Shown piece by piece: positions 36,457 through 49,510 of a stretch of DNA of 64,000 nt; within the stretch, counting starts at the first letter, position 1; every line of letters starts with the position of its first letter. The notes beneath the pieces were generated by a model, which saw only the letters and a list, made by a program, of their open reading frames with translations, ran no database searches and was not told the origin of the DNA. The stretch lies in NCBI GenBank assembly GCA_026874595.1, contig CM049306.1:79882142-79946141 (forward strand), given 5' to 3'. Made by a program: the position numbers and the translations under genes. This DNA is from Sipunculus nudus (taxonomy: Eukaryota > Annelida > Sipuncula > Golfingiida > Sipunculidae).

Positions 36457-38945
36457 TCCATGTGTTTATTATTGTGTTTGTATCTGTATTTTTACATTTC
36501 TGTCTCAGTTTGTATTCATAATTTTATATTTGCTACATTCATTTGTGTAGCGTTTTAAAAAGTATAATAATTAAAAACAATTACAAAATCATTATTTTGG
36601 AACCTGTAGTTGCTTGAAATGCAAGTAATCAACAATCCCTTTCGGTATTTATATTATTGCCATCTTTAAATTGCATAGTTGTTATGAACGGAGCACGAAA
36701 CCTGTTGTTATGTGGGAGTGCTCTGATATATCAGTCTCAGATCCGCTCAACTGTTTAATTAAATCTCCCCCATTGTGTCCGCACTATTATATTTTCATTT
36801 AAAATAACAAATAGTAAATTTAGTGTGTGACATGAGTGCTATTTTTTTCCTCTTTTAGTCATAAATAAAAATATGAGCGGTGGTTACTGGGGTCCGTCAA
36901 AATTGAACAGTCGGCAAATTCAAGTAAATGAGGTCCGTCTTCATCGAAATATTTTTGTAATTATAAATCTTTCAGTGAATCGGTCATTTACAAATGTGCA
37001 ACATTTAGAGACTTTGCTCTGTTCTTACATCAACAATAGTGGTGTTTTTATCGGTGTAAATAATGGAAAATTAGGAAATAGGTTTATGGGGTCCGGGGAC
37101 CGTGGGGTTCGGGTTTTACACACTACCCTGCATTCACTACCGCTCAGAAAATTTTAATTCTTTGAAAGATCCCCCTTTTGAGCATTTTCCTCACGCGAGA
37201 TCTCCTTGTGCACGATAGACCTTTTCGCTGCGCGGAGGTTGCCTTTTGAGAAGGGATCACCAATGGGGATTATTTCGGGCCGGTCATCGCAAAATGTAAG
37301 AAAACCCCAGATAGGGCCCCCGGAGTAAAACTTTGTCCCGCCAACACACTCTATAGTCCATTGTTTTAAAGGCCCGAAGACACAAAGAAAAGTGGCGCCC
37401 GCGGGGGAGTAAATATTAAACTTATTAATTATGCACGTAAAATGCATTTATTGCTAATAAGAGTGCGTTGAATCTCTTCGGACAAACCCTGAGCATATGT
37501 ATGTTGAAAATCACAGCAATCCGTACGGTAGTATCGGAGGAGATACGGAAAATCACAAAAATCGCCTTACGCTATTAATATATAGATTGCCACTAACGGG
37601 CCATAGGCTTATCATTGAAAAATATCTCCCCGAGAAGTGATTTTGGTTGGTTAAAGCCATGCCCATGACAGGAATTAAGAATGATATTAAATAATAAAAA
37701 TGGGTCTTAATGATCGTAATAATAACTAAGTGAATACAATGATGGCGTATTAAATTAAAACAACGCATGGGACATTCTATCTTAACAGACACAACGTATA
37801 GCCTATAGTAACATTTGTTTTTGTTCCTGTTTGAGTTATTTGGTAAACATGAATTTCCAGGGCTACCCATAACAATAAATAACTAATGAAATGACACTGA
37901 ATGACGAATGCATGCTTTTGTTTCCAGCCTCTTTTTCCAAAACTGTATCAATTTATCGAACCAAAAGATGAAACGAAGTGAAATGGAAATCCTGTGTAGA
38001 CATCAATGACAGCATTTACCGAAGCGTACAGACTATTCATAAGCAGACCGACACCTTTTGAATATTTAACTGCTTAACTGTAATTATATGTGGTTGGTTA
38101 ATCGTAAAATCCAGGAGCGTCAATGGGGGGGGGGGGGGGGGGGGCTGTTAAGGTATACAGAGAGGACAATTGTACATTTTTAAAAAATATATCAATAAGG
38201 AGAATGATAAACATTATTACATTTCTGCTTCTCTGCTTGTTGGATCAGAATTAAAAATTGAATTATGAATTATTTTAAATGACCTCATTCATTACAAGGA
38301 TATCTCAATATTCGTATAGGGTTTACAAAAAAAGTTTTCCCCAGCCTTCGCGTATTAGTCATCCACCTCCAACCCTTGAACATAAATTGATGTATCAATC
38401 CATAATTTCACATATTTCCATCACTAAAATAATCATAAACATGCCCGAGGCTCAGATTTTTCCAAAGGTCTTCATCTTTCATAGATATTCTGTTCACAGC
38501 AAGAGTACACCGTTCTATAATTGAGATTTGCTATAGATACATGTTTCTATGTCAATATATAAGTTAACAGTTTTTTTTGGTGGAATATCACAGAATTTTT
38601 TTTCTTTTATTTCTTTATGCTCCATGTGTTGGTGCCGAATTCCCAAAATGGTGGTTGGGGGGGGGGGGGGTATCTTGGGCAACAGCCAACAGCTGCATTG
38701 GTTCAATGTACCAGTTAAGAGTTATGAAGCGTAAGCATTAACAGAAGACTTGAAAACAGTTTGAAAGTTAGCTGGAAAAAGTAAAGAGGTGTGAGGTCTG
38801 AAATAGTCTCTTGTCACGTTACTATGTTTAATTCATGGTGTATAAATATTAACATTGTTTGGTAGAAAACATCTAGGTCCCAATACAAAAATCAATATCT
38901 AACAGTGGTGGTTCCTGGCAACTATTTAGAAACCAGTTCCACATG
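36457..38945 (+). repeat. Direct tandem duplication, unit B (2.5 kb)
   Basis: Second copy of the 34083-36456 unit. It ends at GAAACCAGTTCCACATG (38945), the same sequence with which unit A ends at 36455, marking the breakpoint. Two variable poly-G tracts (about 38124-38143 and 38657-38668) match tracts in unit A but differ in length. It lies about 170 bp upstream of the DEG/ENaC start codon. Confidence 0.9.
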
Positions 38946-39115
38946 ATATTTTCTATTGTTCGCAAGAGACAATTTGGTTAAGCAACAAAAGGTTTTCTTG
39001 AAAGTGTAGTTCTTCAGATAATCCATTTTAATGGGAAAAAGGAACAGCATTAATTTACATATTAATATTAATTGTACTCTGTGATCAAACTGAACAAAAA
39101 AATTAAATGTAAAAT

Positions 39116-39429
39116 ATGTTTGGCTTGAAATCCTTCCTGAAAAAGGAAAAGCCAGCCAGGCGGGTGCACGCCTCACAAGTGCAACCAGTTACGGTTAATG
39201 TAGAAGAATGTGAAGAAGAAAGGCAAGAGAAAATGGAGGAAGAACAGGAGAAGGAAGAGGATAAAGAAAAAGAGGAAGCAAAAGATGAAGCAAAAGAGGA
39301 AAATATTGCAAAGGCTTCAGAGAAAACTGATTCTGGTTGGGCCAGCTGGCAGGAGTTCATTCAAGATACGACCGTACATGGCGTCAAATATGTCTTTCCT
39401 GATAATCTGAAGCCTTCGGCAGTTAGACG
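39116..39429 (+). CDS. DEG/ENaC-family sodium channel, exon 1 (cytoplasmic N-terminus)
   Basis: The gene encodes a subunit of a degenerin/epithelial sodium channel family protein: trimeric, amiloride-sensitive-type cation channels with two membrane helices and a large cysteine-rich extracellular domain. Exon 1 gives residues 1-104 plus two bases of codon 105. Residues 30-70 are a highly charged Glu/Lys run (EEERQEKMEEEQEKEEDKEK), probably helical. Residues 86-94 (TVHGVKYVF) contain the family's HG gating motif. The donor is GACG|GTATGT. An in-frame TAA two codons upstream (39110-39112) and an A at -3 support this ATG. The acidic run is unusual for the family. The specific subfamily (acid-, peptide- or mechanically gated) cannot be decided because the gene is incomplete. 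Confidence 0.93.
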
Positions 39430-39632
39430 GTATGTTCACTTTTTGGGAATGGAATAATATTTTGAATGAAAATCAATATATAATAAGGTAAGCCTATATG
39501 TTATCTAAATGTTTAAGGAAACAGTTAAAAAAACCTTTATCTTCAACTTCCCAGTTTACTTTAGAAAACGTATTTATTTAAATAGTTATGGTAAATAACA
39601 GGTATGGACTCTATGTGTACCTTTTTTTCTAG

Positions 39633-39800
39633 GTTTATCTGGGCGTGCCTGGTTCTCACATCCGCTGGTCTCTTCACTTGGCAGGTCGTAAATAGAACAT
39701 CTGAGTATCTTCACTACTACAGCACTATCAACATCGAAGTAGACCACGCAGACACCTTGGATTTCCCAGCAGTGACCATCTGTAACCAGAACAGTTACAG
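39633..39800 (+). CDS. DEG/ENaC channel, exon 2 (TM1 and start of ectodomain)
   Basis: Acceptor CTTTTTTTCTAG|GT follows a 203-bp intron, and the donor is TACAG|GTAAGT. The exon encodes residues 105-160 plus part of 161. Residues 106-123 (FIWACLVLTSAGLFTWQV) form transmembrane helix 1. After it comes SEYLHYYSTINIEV, and residues 149-155 are FPAVTIC, the hallmark of the family just outside TM1. The codon split matches exons 1 and 3. The following intron (39801-61225) is 21.4 kb long and packed with transposons. Confidence 0.95.
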
Positions 39801-39906
39801 GTAAGTTTGTATTGATCTTTTACAATATGGGTCTAACAGAGGGAAAAAACAAGTGCAGGAATTATACTTATATTACATTCGACAACAAAAAAAAAATGTG
39901 TTGGTG

Positions 39907-40589
39907 CAGGGGTGGGTAACCTTTTCTTCAGAGGGGCTACGTGAAACATCAGTAAGGTCTCTAGCGGGGCAAATCGAGAGAAAAACTAAATTTACTTAAT
40001 AAGAGGGTTATTTTTACATAGAAACACAAGTATAATTGAAATATCTATGTAATTTGGTACACATACACAGGTGATCGATAAGAATGAATGTATGGTGTGT
40101 TGCTTCATAAATGGTACTTAACAGGTTCTCAGGTTTTTAATGGAATATATGCGATTGCACACAGTCCTATACAAGGTCACGAGAATCAGGATTCTGCATT
40201 CGTGTATTGATACTCAAAGCAGAGTGCAAATGTGATTCTGTCAGAACGACCCGTCTGTTAAAAATATAAGCACACATTACGCACATTATTCTGGCAAACT
40301 TTAACAAATTGCCTAATTTCTCTATACTAAGAGATTCACAGAACTGTGCTTCAGAAAATTTACTTCTTGTTAACTGATCATTATAGCCAAAGATCAGTTG
40401 ATGATGCTTCAATATTTAAGTAAAACGGATTCCTCATCAAACTGATCTCGGCCTTAACTTTAAAATCAGGTGCCACTGTAAAAGCATTTATCGACATGAG
40501 AATGTTCGGAACCCTCATACTGACATCGCCTTGCAAGGACGTTTTCGTTACCCAATACAGGCTCGCAAGCTGTAGCTTTCCCAACCCTG
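39907..40589 (-). mobile_element. Internally deleted hAT (Charlie/ZBED-like) transposon with transposase C-terminus
   Basis: The ends are CAGGGGTGGGTAACC at 39907 and the complement of CAGGGTTGGGAAAGC at 40589. The flanking 8-mers (TGTTGGTG and GGTTAGGG) match at 5 of 8 positions. On the minus strand, frames 40381-40584 and 40167-40412 resemble the C-terminal dimerisation region of hAT transposases of the Charlie/ZBED type: MRNPFYLNIEASSTDL, then SKFSEAQFCESLSIEKLGNL, a decayed cysteine/aromatic block, and LTESHLHSALSINTRMQNP. A frameshift separates the pieces and the N-terminal and catalytic parts are missing, so it is a dead deletion derivative in intron 2 of the channel gene. Confidence 0.8.
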
Positions 40590-40610
40590 GGTTAGGGAAT
40601 ATCCAGTGAA

Positions 40611-43578
40611 AATTTATTTATTATTTTTATTTATTTAGTAAAACATATTCATACAGGGTAGCCTGTTCAGACAAAAGTGTCTGATCAGCCATAGGGCCCT
40701 GTTGGGCTATACAGTTTAAACAATGGAAAAAACATGTAGAATGCAATCAGAATTTAATAAAAGTGACCAAAGATAAAATTATGCAGCAAGTTGTGATATT
40801 AAACATGAAAATATATAACTATGACATGCAACGTTATTTACAAGGCAATCATAAGTGTGACATAAATATGAAATATAACAGAGTATGAAATAGCATGCAA
40901 TTTATTATATGACATATAAAGCATAGAGGTTTATTACAGGATACTTTTATTTTAAAGACCTGTAAGGAGGAGCTGTTTCTTTGAGATTCATAGAAACCTC
41001 TATCCGAGGTTTGGGTACATATAATTTATTGAAATAGCTATTGCGTGTATCATGTTGGCGGACTTGAACAAATGTAAACAGGTCGGTCATATAGATGGAC
41101 TTATGTTATTTTTAAACATAAGGATGCGGGTCAGATATACTTGTCTTTGTTCAACTGATTTAATGACGGATAACTGTAACGCTACATTAATGATTAATAC
41201 TGCGACTTATAATACGTGCAGCACGATTTTTAGACTTTGAATGCGAGTAAGGCATGAAGAAGGCGCATTTCCCCAGACTGTGAGGCCATAGTCAATAAGT
41301 GGCTGAATCAGACCAGTGTACATTTCCAATGCGGAGTCTTGAGGTATGCATCGACTGCACCTAAAGAGTGCATCTACTTTAGAGGAGAGCTTTTATTCAT
41401 ACTTGTTCAGAGTATTACGACCATGTTAGGTTTTCATTAAGCACTAACCCCCAGTAAGTGATACTGTTTGGGCTTGTCAAATGCAATGATACCAAGGTCC
41501 TAAGTCTCCATAGATCGGGAGCTAAAGAGGATGGTTGATGTTTTTTCCAATATTGATGAAAAGCTTACTATCATACCATTTAGATAATATAATGATGCCG
41601 TGTTGAAGTTCCTGTCTAATTTGGTTAGGATCATTACTTGTATAGTAAATAATGGTGTCATCCGCAAAACGATTACATTGACAATTGCCAGTGTTTCCAG
41701 CAATATCATTTACATGAAATAAAAATAATATTGGCCCTAATACAGAACCTTGGGTTATTCCAATGTTTACAGGATGCTGTGCCGATACTGCGTTAGCTTT
41801 TTGGTACAGCATGAGATCTATCAGAAAGATAGTTCTTAATTAGTTCAGGTGGTTTACCTTGGAAACCGTAATGTTTTATTTTTTCTAAGAGAATGCCATG
41901 ACTGATGGTGTCGAAACATTTCTTGAGATCGAAGAAGCAAGCCCCTGTGAAACGTTTAGTATCAATTGCATGGAGCCAATTGTCCACAACTTTATGTAAA
42001 CTTGTTTGCGTCGAATGGTTTTTCAAGAAAGAAGATTGATCATGAGTTATTATGTCATGTTGATTTAAGTTGTAAAAATTTTAGCATGTTGAACCTTTTC
42101 AAATATGCATGCTAAATGAGGAAGAACAGAAATAGGCCGATAATTATTAATATCGTCTTTGGATCCTTTACCTTTGTACATGGAAGTGATACTTGTGGAT
42201 TTTCATTCAGTGGGGAAGGTAGCTTCTCTAATACACCGATTAAATAAGGTGGCTAAACTGACGCATAATATATGTGATGCCATTCTCACCAGTTTGGAAT
42301 CTATGCCGTTGGCATCGATTTTACTTTCGAGAGATAGGCCCGTTAGAAACTGCTGTACTAGAGAGGAAGTTGTGAGATTAAGTTCAAAGTTACTGGACGA
42401 TGCTTGGATGTCAATTTTTTGCATGGAAGAAGGAAATTTGTCAGACAGTTGAAGGCCAGCATCAGCAAAGTGTTTGGCAGCTTCTTCAATATTAATGTGC
42501 CGGAGATCATTGCAATTTTGAGCTTTCTTTTGGATGCTATTCACAACGTTCCATATTTTTTTTGGTTCATATCAGCTTGTCTTATCTTAGTCTTATAAAA
42601 TCTTATTATATTGTTTAATTAATATTAACTAAATTTCTAAGTTGTTTATAAATAATTAAGTCAGTCTCAATGTTGTCTTTAAGCCATTTTTAATGCATGA
42701 AGTCACGTTGCTTATAATTTCCCGTGTTTCACTGTCAATAAAACGAGGTTTTTGAGATTTTACTCTGACTTTTCTTATTAGTGCATGCTTATTACAAACT
42801 TAGAGAAAGGGATCTTTCCAGAGAGTCCATGCATCATTTACATCAGATGCAGTGAGTATGATGCGGATGAGTAAATATTTTATTCTTTTTATGTTATCAA
42901 GGAAGGCTATTTTATTAAATTCCCTGTATGATCGTCGAAGGTATGTTTAATGTATCTTTTATATCTTTTGTATGCAATGTTTCAGATTTAAGTTAAGTAA
43001 ATATTGCATAGTGATCACAAAGGGAGGTTTTATACACTCCATAGAATACATAATTTTGATGGTTGGATGTTACAATTAAATCGATAGTACTAGAAGAGGT
43101 TGAGTCACACGAGTAGGTTCATCAATTAGCTGCTCTAAATCAAAGACGTTACATAGGGACTTTAGTGGGTTGTGGTGATTATTGTTCTTGCAATCAGTCT
43201 TAAAATCTCCGATTAAAATAATGTTTAGGCATAGCGAGAGAATGTTCAATGTTCATTGACAAAGATTCGAAGAAGCTGGTTTGAGTGGAGAGCGGGCGGT
43301 AAAATGCGCCTATAAAAAAGGAGCCCTTGCGGGGACATTTAATATTAATCCAGAGGTTTTCGATATCATCCATATGTAACTCCGGCACATATGTTCAGGT
43401 GAGGTGGTCCCTTGTATATGATACTTAGCCACCTCCATGTCTGTCGATGTCTTTTACACACACTGAAAACATAGGGTTGTCAAATCGACAGCTTTAGGGT
43501 TGTAAAATGGGTGTACCTAAAACAACAACCGAGGTTGTCAAAATTTCAATTTGGACCTGTCAGGTTCATCCGTATTCA

Positions 43579-43614
<36 letters not shown>

Positions 43615-45790
43615 ATATATACATGAATATAATAATAATAAAAATAATAATAACAGACATTTTCAAGAAGAACGTATATGTATTAAAACCAAGTGGTCGT
43701 GTAACTTGTGATTTTTGTATTTGTCTGCAACAGTTTTACGACTGATTATTCCTAACAATGTGGACAGGGTTCAGTCTGAGCGTGTTTCAGTGTTCATATA
43801 AAGAGTAAACGTGTAGCTTTATTGTACCGTCATCCACCCCGGCTTCCCCTCTCTGGCCAGTAGTTTCTCACTCCAAGGTTGGGTTCACGACTACCCTCTT
43901 GACGATCATAGACTCTACAAAATATTTGATGACCATGACCATTGGGGATGTATATATTATATAAAAAAATTAAACCTTGCACGTTATATAAATATATGTG
44001 TATGTGTACTGAACCTGTTGTATGATGGAACAATCAAACTGTCAGGACTCAGGAGTACACTTTCTACCAAGTTTTTATAGTTTTCGATGTACATACATTT
44101 AGCTTTACTAATAGGTGAATTTTGGGGTACTTGATTACAATATAAGAAGGTAATAGAAACTGTTGTAGCCACTTTCAAAATAAGCCATCTATAGTATAGT
44201 ATATATACAGATATATCATAAAACACAGGCTCCCTACTTTACAAAAATCACCTAACCATACCTGACTGTCACTCAGGAGACATATACACTATGTGGTTAA
44301 TTGTTTATCAGTTTTTACACCGTTAAAGTATTAAAACTAGTTTTTAAAACTTTACTCACTTTTCAGAAACAGCAATTTATACAATTCAACTACTTACCGG
44401 CCGACTTTACTGGCTATCACTCGACAGTACTTTGTATACGATGCACTGAAATGCTTTGGGAGGGCCGACGACGATGATTGTTGTGAAGACTGCAAAACGA
44501 TCCATACTTATACTATCACATGTATTAGTTAATGTAACACCGACTCTGCTAGTTTCAGTACCCTCTGGGCAAAAATGTTGTAAACACACATGTTGTAAAT
44601 GTTGCGTACACCCGAGACTTGTACAAATGCACATGGCACGTTTACATTCTAGAACGCCTCATTGAGTGCAGTTGCACGTACCCCTGATGTAGTTCCGGCC
44701 TTTGCAGTCCGCGTGGTCAGCGCCCTTGTCCAAGCTGGCTGTCGTGATACAAGGGAGCTGCCCAATGCTTGACACTTCACGAAGGGTCAGTATCCACTCC
44801 ACTGGGGCAGTTCAGTGCTATGTTCAGACAACCATAGCCAGTTCCACCCTCCGGCACCCCGTAAGGGGGTCATAATTTGGGGATTCGGCAACCCTACGTT
44901 TTCAGGGCATATTGAAGCCTGAGATTGATAATTCGTGAACACATATTGTGTTATCTGACCAGGTTTCACTGGGGCATAGTACGTCAATATGCTTTTATGT
45001 AACAGATCTTTGATCTTTTTAAATTTTGGGAGTAGGCTTCTTACATTTAAATGAAAATCAAGAATATTTGACTTCGAATATGTTGTATATATGGATGAGT
45101 TTTTTTGGTAACTTAGAATTTAGTGAGCTTAATACATTAAACTGGGAACAGATTGCGGGGGAGGCATCTTAACTTCACTACTGGAGGATGAGACATTAAA
45201 GTTATTGTCATCGATGGAAGCTCCATTTAGTGTATGAGACAAGTTTATGTCCAGCCTGGCCACAGTTGTAACATATAATCGGGGTGCCCACAAAAGGTTT
45301 CAAAATGTCCTTTCTCGACACAAAACCTGCAGTGACGTCTATCTGCAGGAACCAAAGGTGCTCGTTGATTCTTGTTTGTGATGACACGAGAGGATGGTGG
45401 TCTACGCTCCCGGTCCCAAGCGAAGTTTGGTCGTAGCAAGGAGTCCACGGCCTGATGACGTACCCATCTGTGGTGAAGATGAGCAGGCGGGGGTCTAGTG
45501 TCATGCGACTTTGTTACATTAGAGCAAGATGGCGTGAACCTTTGGGCTTCAGTACGTTGCTTATAACGTAAAAGGGAGTGCAGATCAAGATTCTTCAAAA
45601 GTCGTTCTGTCCCACGTCGAGATAGATGGAGACCATTGTGAAGGAGGACCGGATCGTCAACTGACCCGTCTCTGAGAAGAAAGTTAGAATTATTATCTAC
45701 ATAGCAACAAGTGACTTCCGTAGCTAATGACTTTAAAACTAATGTTTTTATTATTTTACAGATGAGAACAAATGACATATCACCATTCAT
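40611..45790 (-). mobile_element. CR1/Jockey-type LINE, minus strand, decayed
   Basis: Read on the minus strand, the order is as follows. The ORF1-like part (45208-45790) has LHNGLHLSRRGTERLLKNLDL, resembling the end of an SGNH-esterase domain, then zinc knuckles CRFC-x4-H-x4-C and CYNC-x4-H. The endonuclease start lies near 44990-45070. After a nested insertion (43463-44905) the endonuclease resumes (DIDRHGGG, GAFYRPLS, about 42990-43460). A linker and reverse transcriptase follow (FFDLKKCFDTISHGILL, GITQGSVLGPILF, FADDT; 41520-42544). The 3' end at about 40611-40650 is a TAAA-type tail. Multiple frameshifts and stops show it is inactive. Clade placement in the CR1/Jockey group is by motif only. 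No target duplication was identified. Confidence 0.87.
43463..44905. mobile_element. 1.4-kb TIR element nested in the LINE endonuclease
   Basis: TGAAAACATAGGGTTG at 43464-43479 and CAACCCTACGTTTTCA at 44889-44904 are inverted copies with one mismatch. With the adjoining C/G the element spans 43463-44905. The flanking LINE reading (SISGF on one side, DIDRHGGG on the other) is interrupted exactly here, which supports an insertion. The interior includes a (CT)n(AT)n microsatellite at about 43580-43625 and several short, unrecognised open frames. No transposase was recognised. Target-duplication length could not be determined, so the superfamily is open. Confidence 0.7.
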
Positions 45791-47690
45791 ATATATTAAT
45801 ATACTAGCTGGTACAGTGTCGGTACACTAAAATTTGAGAGTAAATTAAAATAATTCAAATATTGGGAATAAATATAGACATTTATGGGGACACTTTTAGT
45901 GATACTGAATTTCAGAGTGAAAAATTACAATCATGAAGAACTTTTATACACATTTTGGGGACCTGTAAAGTAAACCTAATTCTATGAAATAAAATCTCTA
46001 CTAATCATTAAGAAAACTTTTTTTACAAACTTGTATTATTCATGGCCTCATTTCTCACACTTAATTTCCCAGGCCCTTTAATTGAAAAACATATGCAATA
46101 AAGACAGGCAATTTTAAGATTACTATTTACATTAATCAACATTATAAGGAACATTTAGTTGTATTAGGCTATTTAGATATTATTATTCAGCCAAAATTGA
46201 CCTTGCAGACACATAAAATCTTATAATACGCATTATTATTTAAAATGTAACCTCTCCACTGAAACTGCGTAGTTCACCTGAAGGTCCCATTCACAGTATG
46301 ACGTCTCCTGTGAGATGTGTAAGTAAAAAATTATGAAATACAATTTATGAAATTTACGTGTCTTAAAAGGGAAAACTTTAAATGAGTACTGTTTTGGCAA
46401 TTAAGCATGAATTTAAGTGAAATTTTTTTGTTTATTCGAATACATTGCCTTTTTTCTGACCCTTAAATGCATATGTTTCCTTGTCATACTATTTGATTTT
46501 ATACGAATATCTTTGTGATACAGGCTTTACATTCCTGCATCTTCTTGAAGTTGATAATGCAGCATTATCCATGGAAATTGATTCGTACGCAGTATAATAT
46601 ACAGTTATTAGGATCTATGATTTCATTTTTGTCTTGGCAAAAGTATTTTGTTATAGATCTAGAAATAGATTTGAAAGTGTAGATATTACTTAAAATCACG
46701 TTTAAAACTAAGGCGGGAATTGATCGTAACAATGAACTTGACATTTGCATAGGCATTAGATCAATATACCTGACAGGATTCCCCTGGCATCAAAATGTAT
46801 GTTAATATCCGAGCTGGACACCACATGTCGGCATAAGTCTTAGGACACCCGGTTGGTTAAATTGAAGGTAAACTCGTGTTACTTGAAACAAAATTTGCTG
46901 ACTCAAAAATGAAACCAAATACACGTATATGTAATGATTAGTCTCGAGCGGTATCTCAGGTTTCAACATAGTTGAGTAAACACGGATCGGCATTCAAACA
47001 AGACATATAGACTCATGTGTCAAAATTGCTGCTTGTATATCAATAAAGTTACATAATTTACCCGCTTCTTTATCAATGTATGTTAGCTATTTATAGGTTA
47101 GTACCGAAGAACTGACTTCCGGCTACTGCGCGACTCGAGAAAAAGAAAGTCTTGAAATATATGGTGGAGTGCACCTTTGGCTCCTGACCAAGATGTTATT
47201 TTCTAATTCCCCAATTATATTTTTACCGTTTTACATGGATATTTTGACACAGGACTTCAACGAATGGAAAAAAAATATTGTTATAAGTAATATTACGACA
47301 TTCATTACCACTTGCTAAATTAGCAGTAATGGCAACGCTGACGTTGAAAAGTCCATTGAGAAAAGTACATTGGTTAATTCTGCAAGGCTACAATTCACTG
47401 CTACATTTCGATAAAATTCGAGTATGATAATTTAATATTTCGTTGCCACCTGAATATATGTGAACATTTAAACTCATGATAATATCTATAAAACAGCCAG
47501 TCGCGTAGTTCATATTTTACCCAGTGCATACAGGTGCATCGAGGCAACGCAACAAACAACTCATTGTAGGTTTCAGTGTCACATACTCTGGGGGCCAAGG
47601 GGATCCTGTGTGCAATCATATGTCCCCCAATGTTGACTCCTGATCCAGGTAGGATACCTTTAAGGGAGTATAAAAAAAAACTTTGGTAGA
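45791..47690. other. Channel intron 2, nothing recognised
   Basis: AT-rich intronic DNA. Minus-strand open frames at 46565-46756, 46802-46993 and 47401-47619 have no recognisable features. Confidence 0.5.
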
Positions 47691-47719
47691 CATCCTAGAT
47701 CGTGGACAGAAAGGGTAAA

Positions 47720-49440
47720 TTTAAGATGGCGTCCAAAATCCCCGCCGTAACATTGATTCCTCTAAAACTCAGCATGGAAATGGCACAAGGGATTGATTTC
47801 GACGTCTTTGCCATGTTTGCAGATTCAAAGACTCTATTGAATCCATTTGGAAAACAATACTGTCATATTTTAAGGTAATAATCAATATGGCTGCCAATAT
47901 AGCAGCTGTACCATTGAATCATGTATGACAAGGAATAGGGGCTTAATTTTGGTGAAATCGACTGTGTTTTCAGGGTCAAGAAGTCTATTTAAACTATTTT
48001 CAAGACGATACTGTTTTTGATTATGGCGAGATTTAATATAATTGCCAATATGGCTGCCGATATGGCCGTTGCACCAAAGAATCATGTATGACACTCCAAG
48101 GAATTGCGGTAGGGGACTTCAGGGTTAAGGAGTCTATTGAAACCCTTTCCAAGACTATAACATATTTAGTTTTGGTGACAGTCGATATGTCTGCCAATAT
48201 GGCCGCTGTACCATTGAATCGTGTATGACAAGCCACGAAATTTATGTAGGGGATAGATTTTGCCGTCATCGGTTATGTTTTCAGGGTCTAGGAGTCCCTC
48301 GAAATCATAATCAGGCCGCTTAATTTTTGTTGCTATCATCAATATTGTGGCCAATATGGGCCTCATGTTGCTGGAACGATTTTAACTAACAAAGGAATAG
48401 ACCAAGGTTATTTGGTTTTAGGATATTTGCTTATTTTTCAGGGTCAGTGATTCTCTTGAAATCATTTGTATGGGGAAGGTTGGTTTGGTTGACAATATGC
48501 CAGAGTGTTTTTAAATTTAATGTAATATCACTACAACTCAAACTACATTGATAAATCAGTCGATTCAAATTTTGGATGTCAAGAAATTTATTGAAACCAA
48601 CATTTATAGACAGATAATATATATATCTTTGCATACTAGTTTCGTTGCCAATAGAAACCAAGTCCATCTGACTTTCTCAGGTGTATTGTGTGTAAGTTAC
48701 ACCGTTTGGCTTTTATATGGCTGCGTTTCATTTGCTTGACATTTGTCGAATATGCCTCCTAAAGGAGCATACACATGTTGCGCACTTTATCCAGCTACAC
48801 AGACAGATCCCTTTACCATGAAACATAGGCAACACACTAAAATTAGTCCCCTACCTCGATTCCGTGTATTGCATGATTCATTGGTACGACGGCCATATTA
48901 GCTGCTATATTAGCAGCAATATTAAATCTCACCATAACCAAAATCACTATCGACTTGAAAAAAGTTTACCTAGATGCCTTGACCCTGAAGACATAGTCGG
49001 TGACACCAAAACCAATCCCTACTTTAATTCCTTGGCTTGTCATAAATAATTAAAGGGTACCGCGGCCATATTGGAAGCCTTATCGAATACAGCCATACCC
49101 AACATCTGACATTTGGTCATTATGACCTATTTTCTGTGAATTACCAGCCAAAAACCTAATTTTGAGCACCCAGAACGTCACAAGGGGCAGAAATCTTAAC
49201 TTGACAATATAGAAACTACTCCTTTAATATAATGGGGGGGGGGGGGGGTCATTGCAATGTCTCCTTGGACATATAATATATAGTCACTGGGACCTATATT
49301 CTGACTGATTTTCTGACAGTATTTGAGCATCCTACAAGTCAGATGTTCCTAAATCAAATCGTAACAGTTGCACGTAGAAACTTCTAACTAAACTCAATGG
49401 TACAGCGGCCATATTGGCAACGATATAAGGTAGGATAAGT
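47720..49440. repeat. Diverged satellite-like units, both orientations
   Basis: Units of about 135-165 bp share ATGGCTGCCAATATGGCCGC, TACCATTGAATCATGTATGAC, a GGAATTG-TAGGGG block, TTTTCAGGGTCA and GAGTCTATTGAAA. Starts are visible near 47887, 48051, 48187 and 48350 in one orientation. Near 48864-49080 the unit runs in the opposite orientation, so minus-strand frames at 47882-48366 and the plus-strand frame at 48864-49049 translate similarly (for example the shared word LDPE). Further degenerate pieces occur at about 49400, 49990-50160 and 57390-57500. The frames contain stops and look incidental. Confidence 0.75.
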
Positions 49441-49510
49441 TATCATTTATTGCCAATACGGCCTTTGGGTGTCAAGCAACAGATATGTGGCATATCTAAG
49501 AAAATGATGA

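Noticed and set aside
34539-37447. Matching minus-strand frames (139 and 97 aa) in duplication units A and B
   Set aside because: The frame is truncated in one copy and no domain is recognisable; the similarity comes from the DNA duplication.
45208-45790. A separate host gene with zinc knuckles and an esterase-like end
   Set aside because: It sits in order and orientation with the endonuclease and reverse transcriptase downstream, so it is the ORF1 part of the minus-strand LINE.
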